Of a stretch of 64,000 nt of DNA, positions 1-11,280 are shown piece after piece (position 1 is the first letter of the stretch; each line of letters starts with the position of its first letter). Made by a program: the position numbers and the translations under genes. The DNA comes from Diplolepis rosae (Eukaryota; Arthropoda; Insecta; Hymenoptera; Diplolepididae): NCBI GenBank assembly GCA_030998225.1, contig JAPYXD010000755.1:2604001-2668000 (forward strand). The letters are read 5' to 3'. A model generated the notes under the pieces. That model was not told the origin of the DNA. It worked only from the letters and a program-made list of their open reading frames with translations, and did no database searches.

Positions 1-92
1 AGCAAAAATTTAGTCACATCGCTTGACGAACTTCGCCTTTTTTCTGATTTCATAACCTTTGTAAGCAGAAAAAAGGTCCGAAGTGACAGAAA

Positions 93-217
93 TAGTATAT
101 TACATTACAAGGGGCGAAACAGAGCGATTGCATGAGTGTGAAGTTTGCTCTACCCGAGTGAAACGAGGGCTGCAATCACACGAAATGCTTTCGCTCTGTT
201 TTGTTTCGAGTAATGTA
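93..217. mobile_element. Hairpin MITE, copy 1
   Basis: The ends are inverted: TATTACATTAC at the left, and GTAATGTA at the right. GCGAAACAGAGCG pairs with CGCTCTGTTTTGTTTCG farther in. A near-identical copy lies at 10,612-10,735 with complete AGTATA...TATACT ends. No coding capacity is visible, which fits a short non-autonomous element. The superfamily is not recognisable. Confidence 0.6.
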
Positions 218-637
218 TTAGTACATTACGTACCCGAATTGTGTGCATTGGCACGTATTCTATTTTATGTGACTTCGGTGCGTATACGAGTTTTTATGCG
301 TACACTGGAATCTAAACTAGTATTGTAGTTGTTTGCGGCGCTAGTCATTACACTTGATATGTCACGACTAGTCCCGGCCATTTTGATTTTATCGATCTTG
401 TGTACTAGTAATGGATTTTAGTAGACGCATGCGCAGTTCAAATGTACAAGGCTTTGCCAGTAAGATGCTAACGCTGTACGAAGAAGAAGAAGAATAAGAA
501 GGATTGAGCTTCGTTTCATGGCTATGGGCGCATGCGCAGTTCAGTTTTTACATTTCATTCCTTTCTGGCGAAATGTACTACATTGCGCTACTGTTAACTG
601 TAGCGAAAAAAACAGTTTGCGCGTCGATGGCACATAA

Positions 638-790
638 ACTATTTTTCATATCAACTCTTTTGAGAATCTGATTGTCTGTAACTGTGGAGCAGGTTGAAAC
701 AGCGACTTTCAACCCTAGGGTTGAAAATCGTAGTTTCAACCCGCTCTACAGGTACCGAAAATCGGATTTTCAAACGAGGCGCTATGAAAA
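638..790. repeat. Hairpin repeat with a 20-bp perfect palindrome, copy 1
   Basis: The core TTTCAACCCTAGGGTTGAAA is a perfect 20-bp palindrome. It lies between outer arms GGTTGAAAC and GTTTCAACCCGCTC. The whole block recurs at 10,735-10,890, where it directly abuts the second copy of the hairpin MITE. The shared arrangement suggests one compound repeat family, with the copy here split by inserted sequence at about 218-637. Confidence 0.55.
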
Positions 791-1120
791 AAAATTGCAT
801 GATATTCTGGGAAACGCGGAAGTAATGCGAGAGTAATTATAAATAACAAAAATTTAGTCACATCGCTTGATGAACTTAGCCTCTCTTCTGATTTCATAAC
901 CTTCGTAAGCAGAAAAAAGGCCCAAAGTCACAGAAAAAAATTGCATGATATCCTGGGCAATTCACAAGAAAAAAGATATCATCGAAAAAGAAATCATTAC
1001 ATTTTCACCTTTATTTCATTTAACAACATTCGCGTGAAAATCAAAGGTTCGAACTTTCAGATTAACATCGCGGGGCGTTAAACCGTAGCCTTTAGTTAAA
1101 ACATTGAAAATGTTATATGA

Positions 1121-1136
1121 GGGGGGGGGGGGGGGG
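1121..1136 (+). repeat. Homopolymer run of 16 G
   Basis: Sixteen consecutive G residues follow an AT-rich stretch. The length is likely polymorphic and error-prone in sequencing. Confidence 0.9.
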
Positions 1137-1480
1137 TTATGATTTCCGATTTCATTCGGAAATGTATTTTTCTGGATAGACTTGATCAAGCGTTACACAT
1201 AATGTATGGAGGATGTTGTTTTAAGGTTATGTTATGAACTTTCCCTCTGGAATGCATAAATGTAGATAATAGATGATATCGTTTCTTCAACAAATATCTG
1301 AAACATTGACGTATAGGTAATGTTATTATTTTTTCGACAGAAACGTGTTCCTATTGATTTAAATGATCAAGTGCGACACTAGATAGACAAAAGATATATT
1401 TATAGGTTATGTTTTCCAATTTCATTTGGAAATATATTTTTATGTATAGGCACGATCAAGCGTTACACAGAATGTATTTA
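1136..1480. repeat. Two 75-bp direct repeats
   Basis: A block at about 1,138-1,207 recurs at about 1,404-1,475. The shared core includes TTTCATT(C/T)GGAAAT and GATCAAGCGTTACACA. The 200 bp between the copies is AT-rich and shows no gene. Confidence 0.55.
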
Positions 1481-2388
1481 TTTTGAATGCGAAGAAGTAT
1501 TTGTGATGATTTTCCAAAGAGCTCGTCATTGTAAGAAGTAAACCAGGTGATCTAAGTGTTTAAAATACACTTTCCTAAGAACTTATGCTGAGAACAGATA
1601 TTTTAGATACCTGGTTTATATTTTAGAGATTCTGTCATTTTGAAAATTGTAGTTAGTAGTCCAAGAGCCTAAAATACATCTTCCTCATGGAACTTAAGCT
1701 GAGAACTGAAATTTAAGATACCTGGTTTATATTTTAGAGATCTTGTCATTTTGAAAATTATATTTAATAGTCCAAGAGCCTAAAATACATCTTCCTCGGG
1801 GAACTTAAGCTGAGAACTGAAAATTAATATACGTATTTCATATTTTAGGGATCCCAGTATTTTGAAAATTATATTTAGTAGCCCAAGTGCTGCAGCTTAC
1901 GCTGCAGCGTAAACCTAGTGTTCAACAGGTTCGCTAAGGTCAGTTTAACTTCCGTCAAAAAGATGTATTTTAAACATATGGACTTCTAGATATAATTTTT
2001 GGAATGACTGGACCTCTGAAATACCATTTGGGTATCTTAATTTTCAGTTGACAGCTTAACTCCCCTGAGGAAGATGTGTTTTAACCACCTGGAATACTAG
2101 ATGTAATTTTGAAAATGACGTGATCTCTAAAATATAAACCAGGTATCTTAAATTTCAGTTCTCAGTTTAAGTTCCATGAGGAAGATGTAGTTTAGGCTCT
2201 TGGACTACTAAATATAAGTTTCAAAATGACAGGATCTCTAAAATATAAACCAGGTATCTTAAATGTCTGTTCTCAGCTTAACTTCCTCGAGGAAGGTGTA
2301 TTTTGAGCACTTAGATCACCTGGTTTACTTCTTACAATGACGAGCTCTTTGAAAAATCTTCACAAATACTTCTTCGCATTCAAAATAA
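1481..2388. mobile_element. Foldback element with tandem-repeat arms
   Basis: GAATGCGAAGAAGTAT at the left end is the exact inverse of the sequence at 2,366-2,382. Each arm contains about three copies of a 123-bp tandem repeat with the recurring blocks ATACCTGGTTTATATTTTAG and CTAAAATACATCTTCCTC. In the right arm these appear in reverse complement. The axis lies near 1,890-1,915. No reading frame is evident, so this is a non-autonomous foldback element or a folded tandem array. Confidence 0.75.
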
Positions 2389-2655
2389 TATTTACGCAGA
2401 ATACTTTAGTAACCTCATAAGAAATATATTCATCGTGCCATCTGTTTCTTTATTTTCTAAAAACGTGCCTACCTTATCAAATTTCACGCTTTTTTGAAAC
2501 CATACACCAGTGATCCCAGAACGTGGGAGCTGGTAGCCCCCACCACGCTCCCATGTCGGAGCATACACAATCAAGCACGCCGTGTAGGTGTGTCCCCACT
2601 TTCTCGCTTCGATTTCACGCTTTCGTCTGTTGAGCCAAGATCGAAACATCGAAAT
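2389..2655. other. Intervening sequence with no supported gene
   Basis: This segment is less AT-rich and includes a GGGGGCTAC-like block around 2,530-2,560. A minus-strand open frame of 85 codons covers it, but its translation shows no recognisable domain, splice context or repeat in the window. I leave it unassigned. Confidence 0.4.
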
Positions 2656-2701
2656 AGTATATTGCGTGCCTAGTCGAACAATGAGGGTTATTGCGTGACA
2701 A

Positions 2702-2759
2702 GCGACAATGCTCGCAGGAGACGAAGCCGAGGCGCGATCAGTCCTGCGAGCATTGTCGC
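2702..2759. repeat. Perfect 18-bp stem hairpin
   Basis: GCGACAATGCTCGCAGGA at 2,702-2,719 is perfectly complementary to TCCTGCGAGCATTGTCGC at 2,742-2,759, with a 22-nt loop. It lies at the junction where the repeat copy at 2,760-3,102 starts, which suggests a foldback insertion. It is too isolated to call a terminator or microRNA precursor. Confidence 0.6.
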
Positions 2760-2803
2760 GAGTCTCGTAATTTCCCGAATTGTGTGCATTGGCACGTATT
2801 CAT

Positions 2804-3102
2804 TACACTTGATATGTCACGACTAGTCCCGGCCATTTTGATTTTATCGATCTTGTGTAGTAGTAATGGATTTTAAAAGACGCATGCGCAGTTCAAATCT
2901 ACAGGGCTTTGCCAGTAAGATGCTAACGCTGTACGAAGAAGAAGAAGAATAAGAAGAAGATTGTGCTCCGTTGCATGGCTTTAGGCGCATACGCAGTTCA
3001 ATTATTACATTTCATTCCTCTGTAGCGCAATATACTACATTGCGCTATTGTTAACTGTAGCGAAAAAACGAGTTTGCGCGCCGGTGGCACATAAATTATG
3101 TT
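2804..3102 (+). repeat. Direct-repeat copy of 349-643
   Basis: This block aligns to 349-643 over nearly its whole length, including the CATGCGCAGTTCAAAT block, the GAAGAAGAAG microsatellite and the final GGCACATAAA. The family is unknown. The two copies flank the foldback element at 1,481-2,388. Confidence 0.75.
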
Positions 3103-3109
3103 TCTGTCG

Positions 3110-5600
3110 ACTTCGTGTCAAAGTGGCGCGAGGCAGACGACAAATTTAAGATCACCAAATATATCATTTAAGATAATACCTTTCTTTCTTTGATACTCTT
3201 AAAAACATTCACCTAAAATGAATATCTAAACATTTTATTTTGAATTTTAGGATGATTTAAAGGCTCAAAAAATGATTTTCTATTGAAATTTAAACTCAAT
3301 AAATTTTCAAAGTTTCAAAACAAAATATCAATTTCAATATTTTTTAGCTATGCAAATCAAATAGTTCAATTAGAAAATTATGTAGAGAATATTATATATT
3401 AAGGAATGATAAAATATGATATTGGAGTTTAAAAAAATATATTACAATACTTAAGTAATACATAAATTATATCTAATTATACACTCGAAATTATACAGTA
3501 GAGTTTCTTCTCTGGTATAAAAAAACATTAAAAAAAATTTCACACTTATCAACTTTTTTTTGTTTAAATTTTCATAATATCAATTTAATTTTAAGAATTA
3601 AAGTTTTTGAAATTAAAATTTTTTTATGTGTGCCCAAGGCGCAGATTACTTTCATTCGTTCCTGCGTGAATAGATGTAGCCGTTGGAATAAATCTTGCCA
3701 TTCACGGTTTACTCAACTCTCGATTGAAGCGTAGAGTAGAATGAACGGAAAGCTCTACTATTTTTGTGATTTAATAAAAGATTGGTTTTTTATAGTTATA
3801 CTACGAGTAATAATATATATATTTAAAAATTTTTAATGCACGCTTTCATACTTCACCCTACACTTCTGAATTTTACTCAACTTTGATTTATTTTTGAACA
3901 TTTAATATATCACAAATAAATGCAGTGATACTAAATAACTTGTAACTTGTCCTTATATCCCAAATTTGATCGGAAGTTGAGTAAAATTGCTTCAACTATT
4001 TTTCTCCGTGTAATTACATGGTGCGATAGTAGATAAAAATTCCATACGATGTTGTTAATAATTGGCTTCAGGGTCCAGAAATGATAACTCAGGAAATCAC
4101 ATACTTTCAAACATTTCGACTCTAATCGGAGTCCTCAACAGTGATCTTTATTTCTTAAATTTTAAAACAGTAGAAAAAAAATTTTGCACATATGGGCCCT
4201 ATTTTGGAATAAACTTTGGTAATGTAAAAAATGTAAAAAAATGTAAAATATCGTGAGAAAATTTACATAAAATTGTACAGAAAACAAAATGTCGTTCGGC
4301 ATATTTTTTCATTCATAAATTTTTGTGTCAGAACTCTAGTTTTTTCTATAATCGAAGAAAACCGCATTTTTTGAAAGTACGAAATCAATTGATATTTTAC
4401 AATTAACTCTCTGTTTTTCGTACAAATTTGTCTCGAATAGTCTGAAATTTTATCAACAGACTCAAAAAATCCTAGAACTTCAGATGGTTATGTTCAACAG
4501 AACAAAATTCTGAATTTGTTAATAATTTTTATTATAACAGTTGCGACTGGCAGAATTCTCATGTTTCAACTTCAAAGAAAAAAAGTATGCGAGGAAGTTT
4601 AGAGTCCATTATATAATTTATATCTATTTTAAAATTAAAATAAAAAATTAGGTCAGACAAAATAATATCTAATTAAATTAGTAGTATTCAAACATGAATA
4701 ATTGGAAGAAAATTACAAGTTATTGATCAAAATACTTACTAAAGTAATCGGTGAGCGATTCCAAACTTTTAAAATTACTTTAGTTTTCTACCTATTTATA
4801 TCAAGCGACTATATTGAATTAATTTTGATAACATATACTTTTTTATGATTCACAGACAAAATTTCTTCGAATTTTTCCCACATGGCAAAACAAATATTTG
4901 CATGATTCGAATAAATTGTTCTTTATACAAACAATTTTCCTAAATATGAAGTTTACTTTTTGAACATAAATTATGATTGAAGATAATTTGATTAATTGAA
5001 GTATATAATTTAAAACAGTCGATTATTCAGGAAAAGAAGGAATAAAACCTATAAGACTTATTTGATTATTTGTAACTTTCAGACTTGCCTACTCCAATGT
5101 CGGTGAATAAAGTTAAGTTAACTTATTTCAACGTAGTATTGAGTCTTACAGGTCTACTTCTGATCTATTTTGAATAAAAAGCCATTTCATTTATATAATT
5201 TACAAATTTTTTCATTAATTTATATTATCCTAAATTTTTCAGTTTCAAATATTTTCCTAAATTCTTTTGATATTTATGAGAGGTGTCTCTCTTTATAAGA
5301 CACATTATTTCTAAGAAAAATATTTTATTTTCTCCAATTTAATGAAAAGATATAAACATTTTAAAAGTGGGATTAAACAAATATTTTCATTCTTTTCCTA
5401 ATTATTTATCATAAAAAAATTCGTTAAAAAAAAAATAATATGCTAAACATATATAATGTAAATACATATATGATGTAAATAGTTGAGCCAGGTTTTACAA
5501 TTTACAAATTATGCTCGATCTGAATTTATTGAACTTCTGTGCTTGTCGTGACTCAAATAGTAGAAAAGCTCAGGTGATAAATTGATTCTAACTTCCATCG
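3110..5600. other. AT-rich intergenic DNA
   Basis: Long A and T runs dominate, and there is no open frame with recognisable protein similarity. The only identifiable object is a decayed PLE end at about 4,060-4,160, annotated separately. Confidence 0.5.
4060..4160 (-). pseudogene. Decayed PLE end with hammerhead-like core
   Basis: Read on the minus strand, positions 4,107-4,145 give ATCA, CTGTTGA, a stem II (GACTC...GAGTC) and GAAA. This is the layout of the PLE hammerhead motifs at 55.6 and 57.5 kb. The core is damaged: CTGTTGA replaces CTGANGA, and the stem III dinucleotide and H17 context are lost. The flanking sequence GGCTTCAGGGTCCA also resembles GGCTTTAGGGTCCA at 55,557. I infer an old, inactive PLE terminus. 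Confidence 0.5.
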
Positions 5601-7082
5601 TTTACCGACGCGTCATGTATACCTCTGAAAGCACGATGACGTAACTCTTACACTACCGTCGGAAATAATGCGCACGGTGCTTGTCATCGCTATTAAAAAT
5701 CACTGCTGACTTTGAAACACGATATCTCGGTGAAAAAAAGAGATAGGGCATTTTTAAAAATACAGTTGGAACGCTTATGAAATTCCACGTCTAGTGGTAC
5801 TCAACAAATATTTTTTTGATTTTCTGAAAATAATACAGCCCGTGGGGAGTTAAAAAAAAAAATTCAAGATTTTTTCAAATTCTCTACCTCAACTTCAACT
5901 TTTTGCATGACCTAGGAAATTTTTTTTAAAAATCTGAAAATTATACGACATAAAGTGTAAAATCTTATCTTTAATTTAAGCCAAGAAAACTCCAAAAATA
6001 TTCATGGGTACCTGAGATACGATTAAAAATGTTCAATCGTATCTGAGTTGAATTTTAATTGACGATCACGGTTCTCAGCCGGTTTTTTGCTCGCCTTCTT
6101 CGTTGAGGCAGGACCGAATAGGCCACGCACAAAGGTGGCGCTTAAGTGGAGCCGTCTTATATGTTCTTTGATCCAAGAAAGTGTTTCCTTTATTTCCTTA
6201 CTTTTTATTCTTAGTTGATATTTACAATGACTATTAAAATTTTTATTAATGTTCTAGTTTATAAGAATTTTAAGAAATAAAAAATGTTTACGAGTCATTC
6301 CACGGGAGATTTACCCCCACATTTTTTGCGTGAAAAATTTTATTTTTCTTTCTTTGTTAAAAAATATTTGATACGTATTTTTTTATTTCAATATGATATG
6401 CAAAATTTCGGAGAAATGAATTTTTGAAAATTATCGTGTTAAAAAAAGTGATCGTCTTAACTTTTTTATAACTAAAAAAGTACTTATCAAAAAAATGTTA
6501 AATATTTTATCTAATATGCGGCTGATCCCAAACTTCGAAATGACATATACTGAAAAATTGTTCCAATGAATTTTCATAAATAAATTAGCCATTTTTATAA
6601 ACAAATAGAGATTGCTGAAAAAGGACCTAATTTTTAAAAAAAATTTTTGTGGATTAATATTCCTAACACATTCCAGGATATACTGTAAAAAATTGAAAGT
6701 GGAGAAATGAATAGTTGTTGAGTAATAAATTTGTTTATACGACACATCGAAAAATGATATGTTTGTTTCCATGTTATTTTCTTTAATAAAACAAACTACA
6801 TGTTTATACGCTAAGTAACAAACTTCATCTACAATTTTTTCGGATGGCTTTTTTTCTGATGTAGACTTTAGAATAAAATTTAGTTAAAAGTAATCGCACT
6901 GGACATCGTAACTTGCCAGAGTAAAACTTTAATTATTAATTATATCGTGACATGTTTTCGTACATGTTCAATGTTTTATTGACCCACAATAATAATTTTG
7001 TAAAAGTTAATTTGGCATGGGGTCAGTTTTGATACGGATTTATTTTTTTAATTAAGTGATAGAACACATAAAAAATACAAAA

Positions 7083-7124
7083 GGCAAAACGTTTCGGCCA
7101 CAAATGGGGGCCCTCTTCAGTGCC
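7083..7124 (-). ncRNA. Hammerhead ribozyme candidate (PLE type)
   Basis: On the minus strand this reads GGCA, CTGAAGA (fits CUGANGA), a stem II based on GGCC...GGCC, GAAA, CGT and then TGCC. Stem I pairs GGCA with TGCC. One extra U lies near the cleavage position compared with the other copies. Stem III is only ACGU, which can self-pair between two molecules, as known for minimal type I PLE hammerheads. Confidence 0.55.
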
Positions 7125-7809
7125 AATTAGCTTAATAGTAACCTTTAAATATTTATTAACTAAGGCATGCAACTTAATAATTATTGTATTTTTTGTTTTT
7201 TTCTTTTTTCTTTGCTTATTGATATTAGAAAAAGATAGAGTAAACATGCGGAAAGACTTATGGGTAAGCGAGTTCCTAGGTGTGAAGGAACCAGACCGTT
7301 CCAAAAACTGTTCCAACGAGTAATCCTCTCCCACAGGAACCGTGAAAAATGCGACCGCGGAACGCACTCTCTCAAGGGCACATATATAAACACGATTATT
7401 TCACCAAAGAAAGAAACAACACGATGGAGAATATAACGTGGATCCTTGGTAAAGCACGCACAGCAAACCACACACATCCACGAGCACCAGAAGTAAAGGA
7501 CACATTCTCCATCGTGTTGTTTCTTTCTTTGGTGAAATAATCGTGTTTATATATGTGCCCTTGAGAATGCGTTCCGCGGTCGCATTTTTCACGGTTCCTG
7601 TGGGAGAGGATTACTCGTTGGAACAGTTTTTGGAACGGTCTGGTTCCTTCACACCTAGGAACTCGCTTACCCATAAGTCTTTCCGCATGTTTACACTATC
7701 TTTTTCTAATATCAATAAGCAAAGAAAAAAGAAAAAAACAAAAAATACAATAATGATTAAGTTGCACGCCTTAGTTAATAAATATTTAAAGGTTACTATT
7801 AAGCTAATT

Positions 7810-7850
7810 GGCACTGAAGAGGGCCCCCATTTGTGGCCGAAACGTTTGCC
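7810..7850 (+). ncRNA. Hammerhead ribozyme candidate (PLE type)
   Basis: The order is GGCA, CTGAAGA, a GGCC/GGCC stem II, GAAA, CGT, U at position 17 and TGCC closing stem I. It is the mirror copy of the candidate at 7,083-7,124 and matches the one at 38,150-38,190. Predicted cleavage is after the U preceding TGCC. Activity is inferred from the consensus only. Confidence 0.6.
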
Positions 7851-9475
7851 TTTTGTATTTTTTATGTGTTCTATCACTTAATTAAAAAAATAAATCCGTA
7901 TCAAAACTGACCCCATGCCAAATTAACTTTTACAAAAAACTTTAATTTTTAACGTGCTTCGTAACGAAAATGTCGTTTAAAAGCAGAAAAGATCTTTGTT
8001 GCAATCCATTTAACATGTCAAAACATTCTGGAAAGAAGCAAAAAATGAGTTTGCGTCGTGTTTCTTTTTCGATTCTCGAAAACTTTCAAATTGTGAACTT
8101 CACGAAATCAAAAAAAAAGGCCATCCGAAAAAATTGAAGATGAAGTTTGTTACATAACGTATAAGTATCTATTTTGTTTCATTAAAGAAAATAATATGGG
8201 AACAAACATATCATTTTTTGGTGTGTCGTATTTACGTATATCCAAATTTGAATCACACTGAGAGAGTCGTACGTCACGCGCATGGTAGCACGCGTGCTTG
8301 AAAAGTGAAACGGCTTTAGTTGAAAATTTGTTACTCAACAACTATTTATTTCTCCACTTTCAAATTTTTACAGTATATCCTAGAATGTGTTAGGAAAATT
8401 AATCGACAAAAAAAAGTCAAAAAAATTAGGTCCTTTTTTAGCAATCTCTATTTGTTTATAAAAATGGCTAATTTATTTATGAAAATTCATTGGAACAATT
8501 TTTCAGTATATGTCATTTCGAAGTTCGGGGTCAACTGCATATTAGATAATTTTATCTATATCTTTTATATCTTTATATCTTTTATATCTTTTATCTTATC
8601 TTTATCAATATTTTTTTGAAAAATCCTTTTATAGTTATAAAAAAGTTAAGACAATTACTTTTTTTAACACGATAATTTTCAAAAATTTATTTCTCGGAAA
8701 TTTTGCATATCAAGTTGAAATAAAAAAATACGTATCAAATATTTTTTAACAAAGAACGAAAAAATATATATTTCAAGCAAATAAAAATGTAGGGGGTAAA
8801 TCTCCCGTGGAATGACCCTTACATATCATTGTTCTATTCGTTAATATAGGGATAATATTGGATTTGAATAATTTTTAATAATCACAAATAACAATAAATA
8901 TTTTTTAAAGTTTAGAATAATTAGAAATAAAAATTACTAATAAACAGAATCAAAAATACATATAAGAGGGCTCCACTTAAGCGCCACCTTTGTGCGTGGC
9001 CTATTCGGTCCTGCCTCAACGAAGAAGGCGAGCAAAAAACCGGCCGAGAACCGTGATCGTCAATTAAAATTCAACTCAGATACGATTGAACATTTTTAAT
9101 CGTATCTCAGGTACCCATGAATATTTTTGGAGTTTTCTTGGCTTAAATTAAAGATAAGATTTTACACTTTATGTCGTATAATTTTCAGATTTTTAAAAAA
9201 AAATTCCTAGGTCATGCAAAAAGTTGAAGTTGAGGTAGAGAATTTGAAAAAATCTTGAATTTTTTTTTAACTCCCCACGGGATGTATTATTTTCGGAAAA
9301 TCAAAAAAATATTTGTTGAGCATCACTAGACGTGGAATTTCATAAGCGTTCCAACTGTATTTTTAAAAATGCCCTATCTCTTTTTTTCACCGAGATATCG
9401 TGTTTCAAAGTCAGCAGTGATTTTTAATAGCGATGACAAGCACCGTGCGCACAATTTCCGACGGTAGTGCAGGTG

Positions 9476-10610
9476 GATCCAGCAAGAAGGCGCATTTATC
9501 AGCCTAGTTTTGTTGAAATCTCTTTTCCGTAAGGACTAGCAATTTCCCACCTCAGTTCTGCTTATGACACCAATACAACTAAATTTGGCTTATGAAAAGT
9601 ACAATTAATATTTCTTGAGAAACTCAAGATTTCTCATATTTTATTATTCATACAACATTCTAATGCAAAATAAATACTGTGAGAGACTTGTAGGGGGTAA
9701 AAGGAAACCATGACAACATTTTGAAACGTGATTTAAACAATCATTTTTATGATCGAATTAAAAAAAAATTGGCCTCTTCGGTAGTCGGCCTATCCTCAGT
9801 TATATAAATACCGATACCAGGCGTGATTTAAATACATTTTTATAATCATTGCGTGTGTTTGAATCTCGAAGAAATCATTTACTTTTATATTTTCGTAAGT
9901 GTTGTAATTATTTATTGAAATGTTTCCGAATATTTGAGGAATTTCTACACTTCAGAAATGATTTCAGCGGTTATACGTCAATTTGCCGGCTGGATATATG
10001 CGGCAAATACAAAAGTGTTGTAAATTAATTAAAATTGTACTTACCATTAAATACACGTATTTTTTCAATAACGAAAACTTTTATCGGAACACACGAGAAT
10101 ATACGATAAATAACATAAACAATAAATCCAAAGCATCCGCAAAGATCTGCATGGGTTATAGACAATATCCCGTGTAGAAAATTATCGTGGCCTTCCATAA
10201 GTTCGACAATGGCTAGGCAGTAATTTTCGTGGAAACTGAATTTAAAAAAACTGGCATGGTATTGTACAGGCTCTAGAGAGTATTCCCTTTTTTGTTGTAA
10301 AATTATCCATTTTTTGTCTCGACAGAACGCCTGTCTATAAAATAGTATGGCTATGGCTAAGATGCCATTTTCATCGCGCGATATACATATATAATAAAGT
10401 TCACCAAGTTGGTGGCACTGCAGGCGTTTCATTGCCTTGACCTTCGCTTTGGTGTTTTTTGTTTATTTCTACAAGTGAAATTAAATCGAAATCGTAAATA
10501 TCACAAAAAATTATGATAATTTTAGAATATTGATGTGCAATAGCGCAATGTATTGTTTCTTGTATTTTTTTCTTAAAATCCACTTAGTTTTTATGACTTT
10601 GAACATCAAT
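9476..10610. other. Intergenic DNA with no supported gene
   Basis: No conserved domain is recognisable. A minus-strand frame of 135 codons at 10,025-10,432 and one of 60 codons at 10,401-10,583 were inspected and not recognised. A CCCGTGTAGAAA motif near 10,171 resembles the TIRs of the elements at 14.1 and 15.1 kb and may be an isolated element end. Confidence 0.4.
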
Positions 10611-10611
10611 A

Positions 10612-10735
10612 GTATATTACATTACAAGGGGCGAAACAGAGCGATTGCATGAGTGTGAAGTTTGCTGCCCGAGTGAAACGAGGGCTGCAATCACACGAAA
10701 TGCTTTCGCTGTGTTTTGTTTCGAGTAATGTATAC
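10612..10735. mobile_element. Hairpin MITE, copy 2 (complete)
   Basis: This copy has both ends (AGTATATTACATTAC and GTAATGTATACT) and the internal inverted arms of the copy at 93-217. At about 124 bp and without coding capacity, it fits a MITE. Superfamily unknown. Confidence 0.65.
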
Positions 10736-10890
10736 TATTTTTCATAGCAACTCTTTTGAGAATCTGATTGGCTGTAACTGTGGAGCGGGTTGAAACAGCG
10801 ACTTTCAACCCTAGGGTTGAAAATTGTAGTTTCAACCCGCTCTGCAGGTACCGAAAATCGGATTTTCAAAGGAGGCGCTATGAAAAAAGA
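10735..10890. repeat. Hairpin repeat with 20-bp palindrome, copy 2
   Basis: The block matches 638-790, including the perfect palindrome TTTCAACCCTAGGGTTGAAA and the outer inverted arms GAGCGGGTTGAAA / TTTCAACCCGCTC. It directly follows the hairpin MITE. Confidence 0.6.
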
Positions 10891-11280
10891 TTTTACAAAA
10901 TATAAATCTAGATTGGATTATGTTATTCAGTACAGTAAACAGTACCAATGGTTAAGTTTCCTAACCTTTAAATATAACCTAATATAATATATTCATAATC
11001 AGAGCTGCCAGAACGCAGATCAGAAATTCAAATTCACAATTTAATATTTTGTAGCTGTTATTAAAGTATAATTTTTTGTTTTTAAACAATTTTAACTAAA
11101 ACAAAAATTGCATCTTTAATTTAAATTCTTTATTTGTATTGATTACTAAAAACTGTCGATGAAAAAGAAGTATTACTTTGATTTATTGCATAAATCAAGG
11201 ATTTGTTATTTTTATTCAATGAAATATAAATTATCGATACATTATATTTACATTCGAATATAGCGCCAGAATTTTATCCA

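Larger units (their letters stand above)
1..860. repeat. Dispersed repeat cluster at the left edge
   Basis: This stretch holds no gene. It is a patchwork of repeats that recur in the window. Positions 1-75 match 846-925. Positions 93-217 form a hairpin MITE that recurs at 10,612-10,735. Positions 349-643 match 2,804-3,102 in direct orientation at high identity. Positions 638-790 recur at 10,735-10,890. Two GCGCATGCGC-type palindromes lie near 426 and 529, and a GAAGAAGAAGAA microsatellite lies near 480. Confidence 0.7.
7023..7915. mobile_element. Head-to-head PLE 5' ends (near-perfect palindrome)
   Basis: Arms 7,023-7,432 and 7,506-7,915 are almost identical inverted copies around a loop of about 70 bp. 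Each arm carries a hammerhead candidate. Upstream of it, each arm resembles the PLE 5' region at 37,880-38,340, with shared blocks GGAACGGTCT/GGAGCGGTCT, CTCGTTCC-like sequence and a conserved GACCC(C/A)ATGCCAA downstream. This is therefore a pair of inverted PLE terminal fragments from a family related to, but distinct from, the 38 kb element. The near identity of the arms implies recent formation or gene conversion. Confidence 0.7.
5640..9475. mobile_element. Large composite foldback (3.8 kb)
   Basis: The left arm (about 5,640-6,860) and right arm (about 8,120-9,470) are inverted repeats with moderate divergence. For example, CACGATATCTCGGTG near 5,718 reappears inverted near 9,395, and GGGAGATTTACCCCC near 6,304 is inverted near 8,795. 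The centre is occupied by a younger palindrome (7,023-7,915) made of PLE 5' sequence. No transposase is seen. The open frames inside mirror each other across the axis and are not genes. Confidence 0.8.

Noticed and set aside
7023..7881. Multiple frames of 63-114 codons on both strands around 7.0-7.9 kb
   Set aside because: They mirror each other across the palindrome axis and overlap the hammerhead motifs. They are by-products of the inverted PLE ends.
9768..9800. tRNA-like stretch (GGCCTCTTCGGTAGTCGGCC)
   Set aside because: No acceptor stem, anticodon arm or T-loop could be folded around it; probably a chance hairpin.
10025..10583. Minus-strand frames of 135 and 60 codons
   Set aside because: No recognisable domain, no repeat support and no convincing splice sites. 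They could be chance frames.
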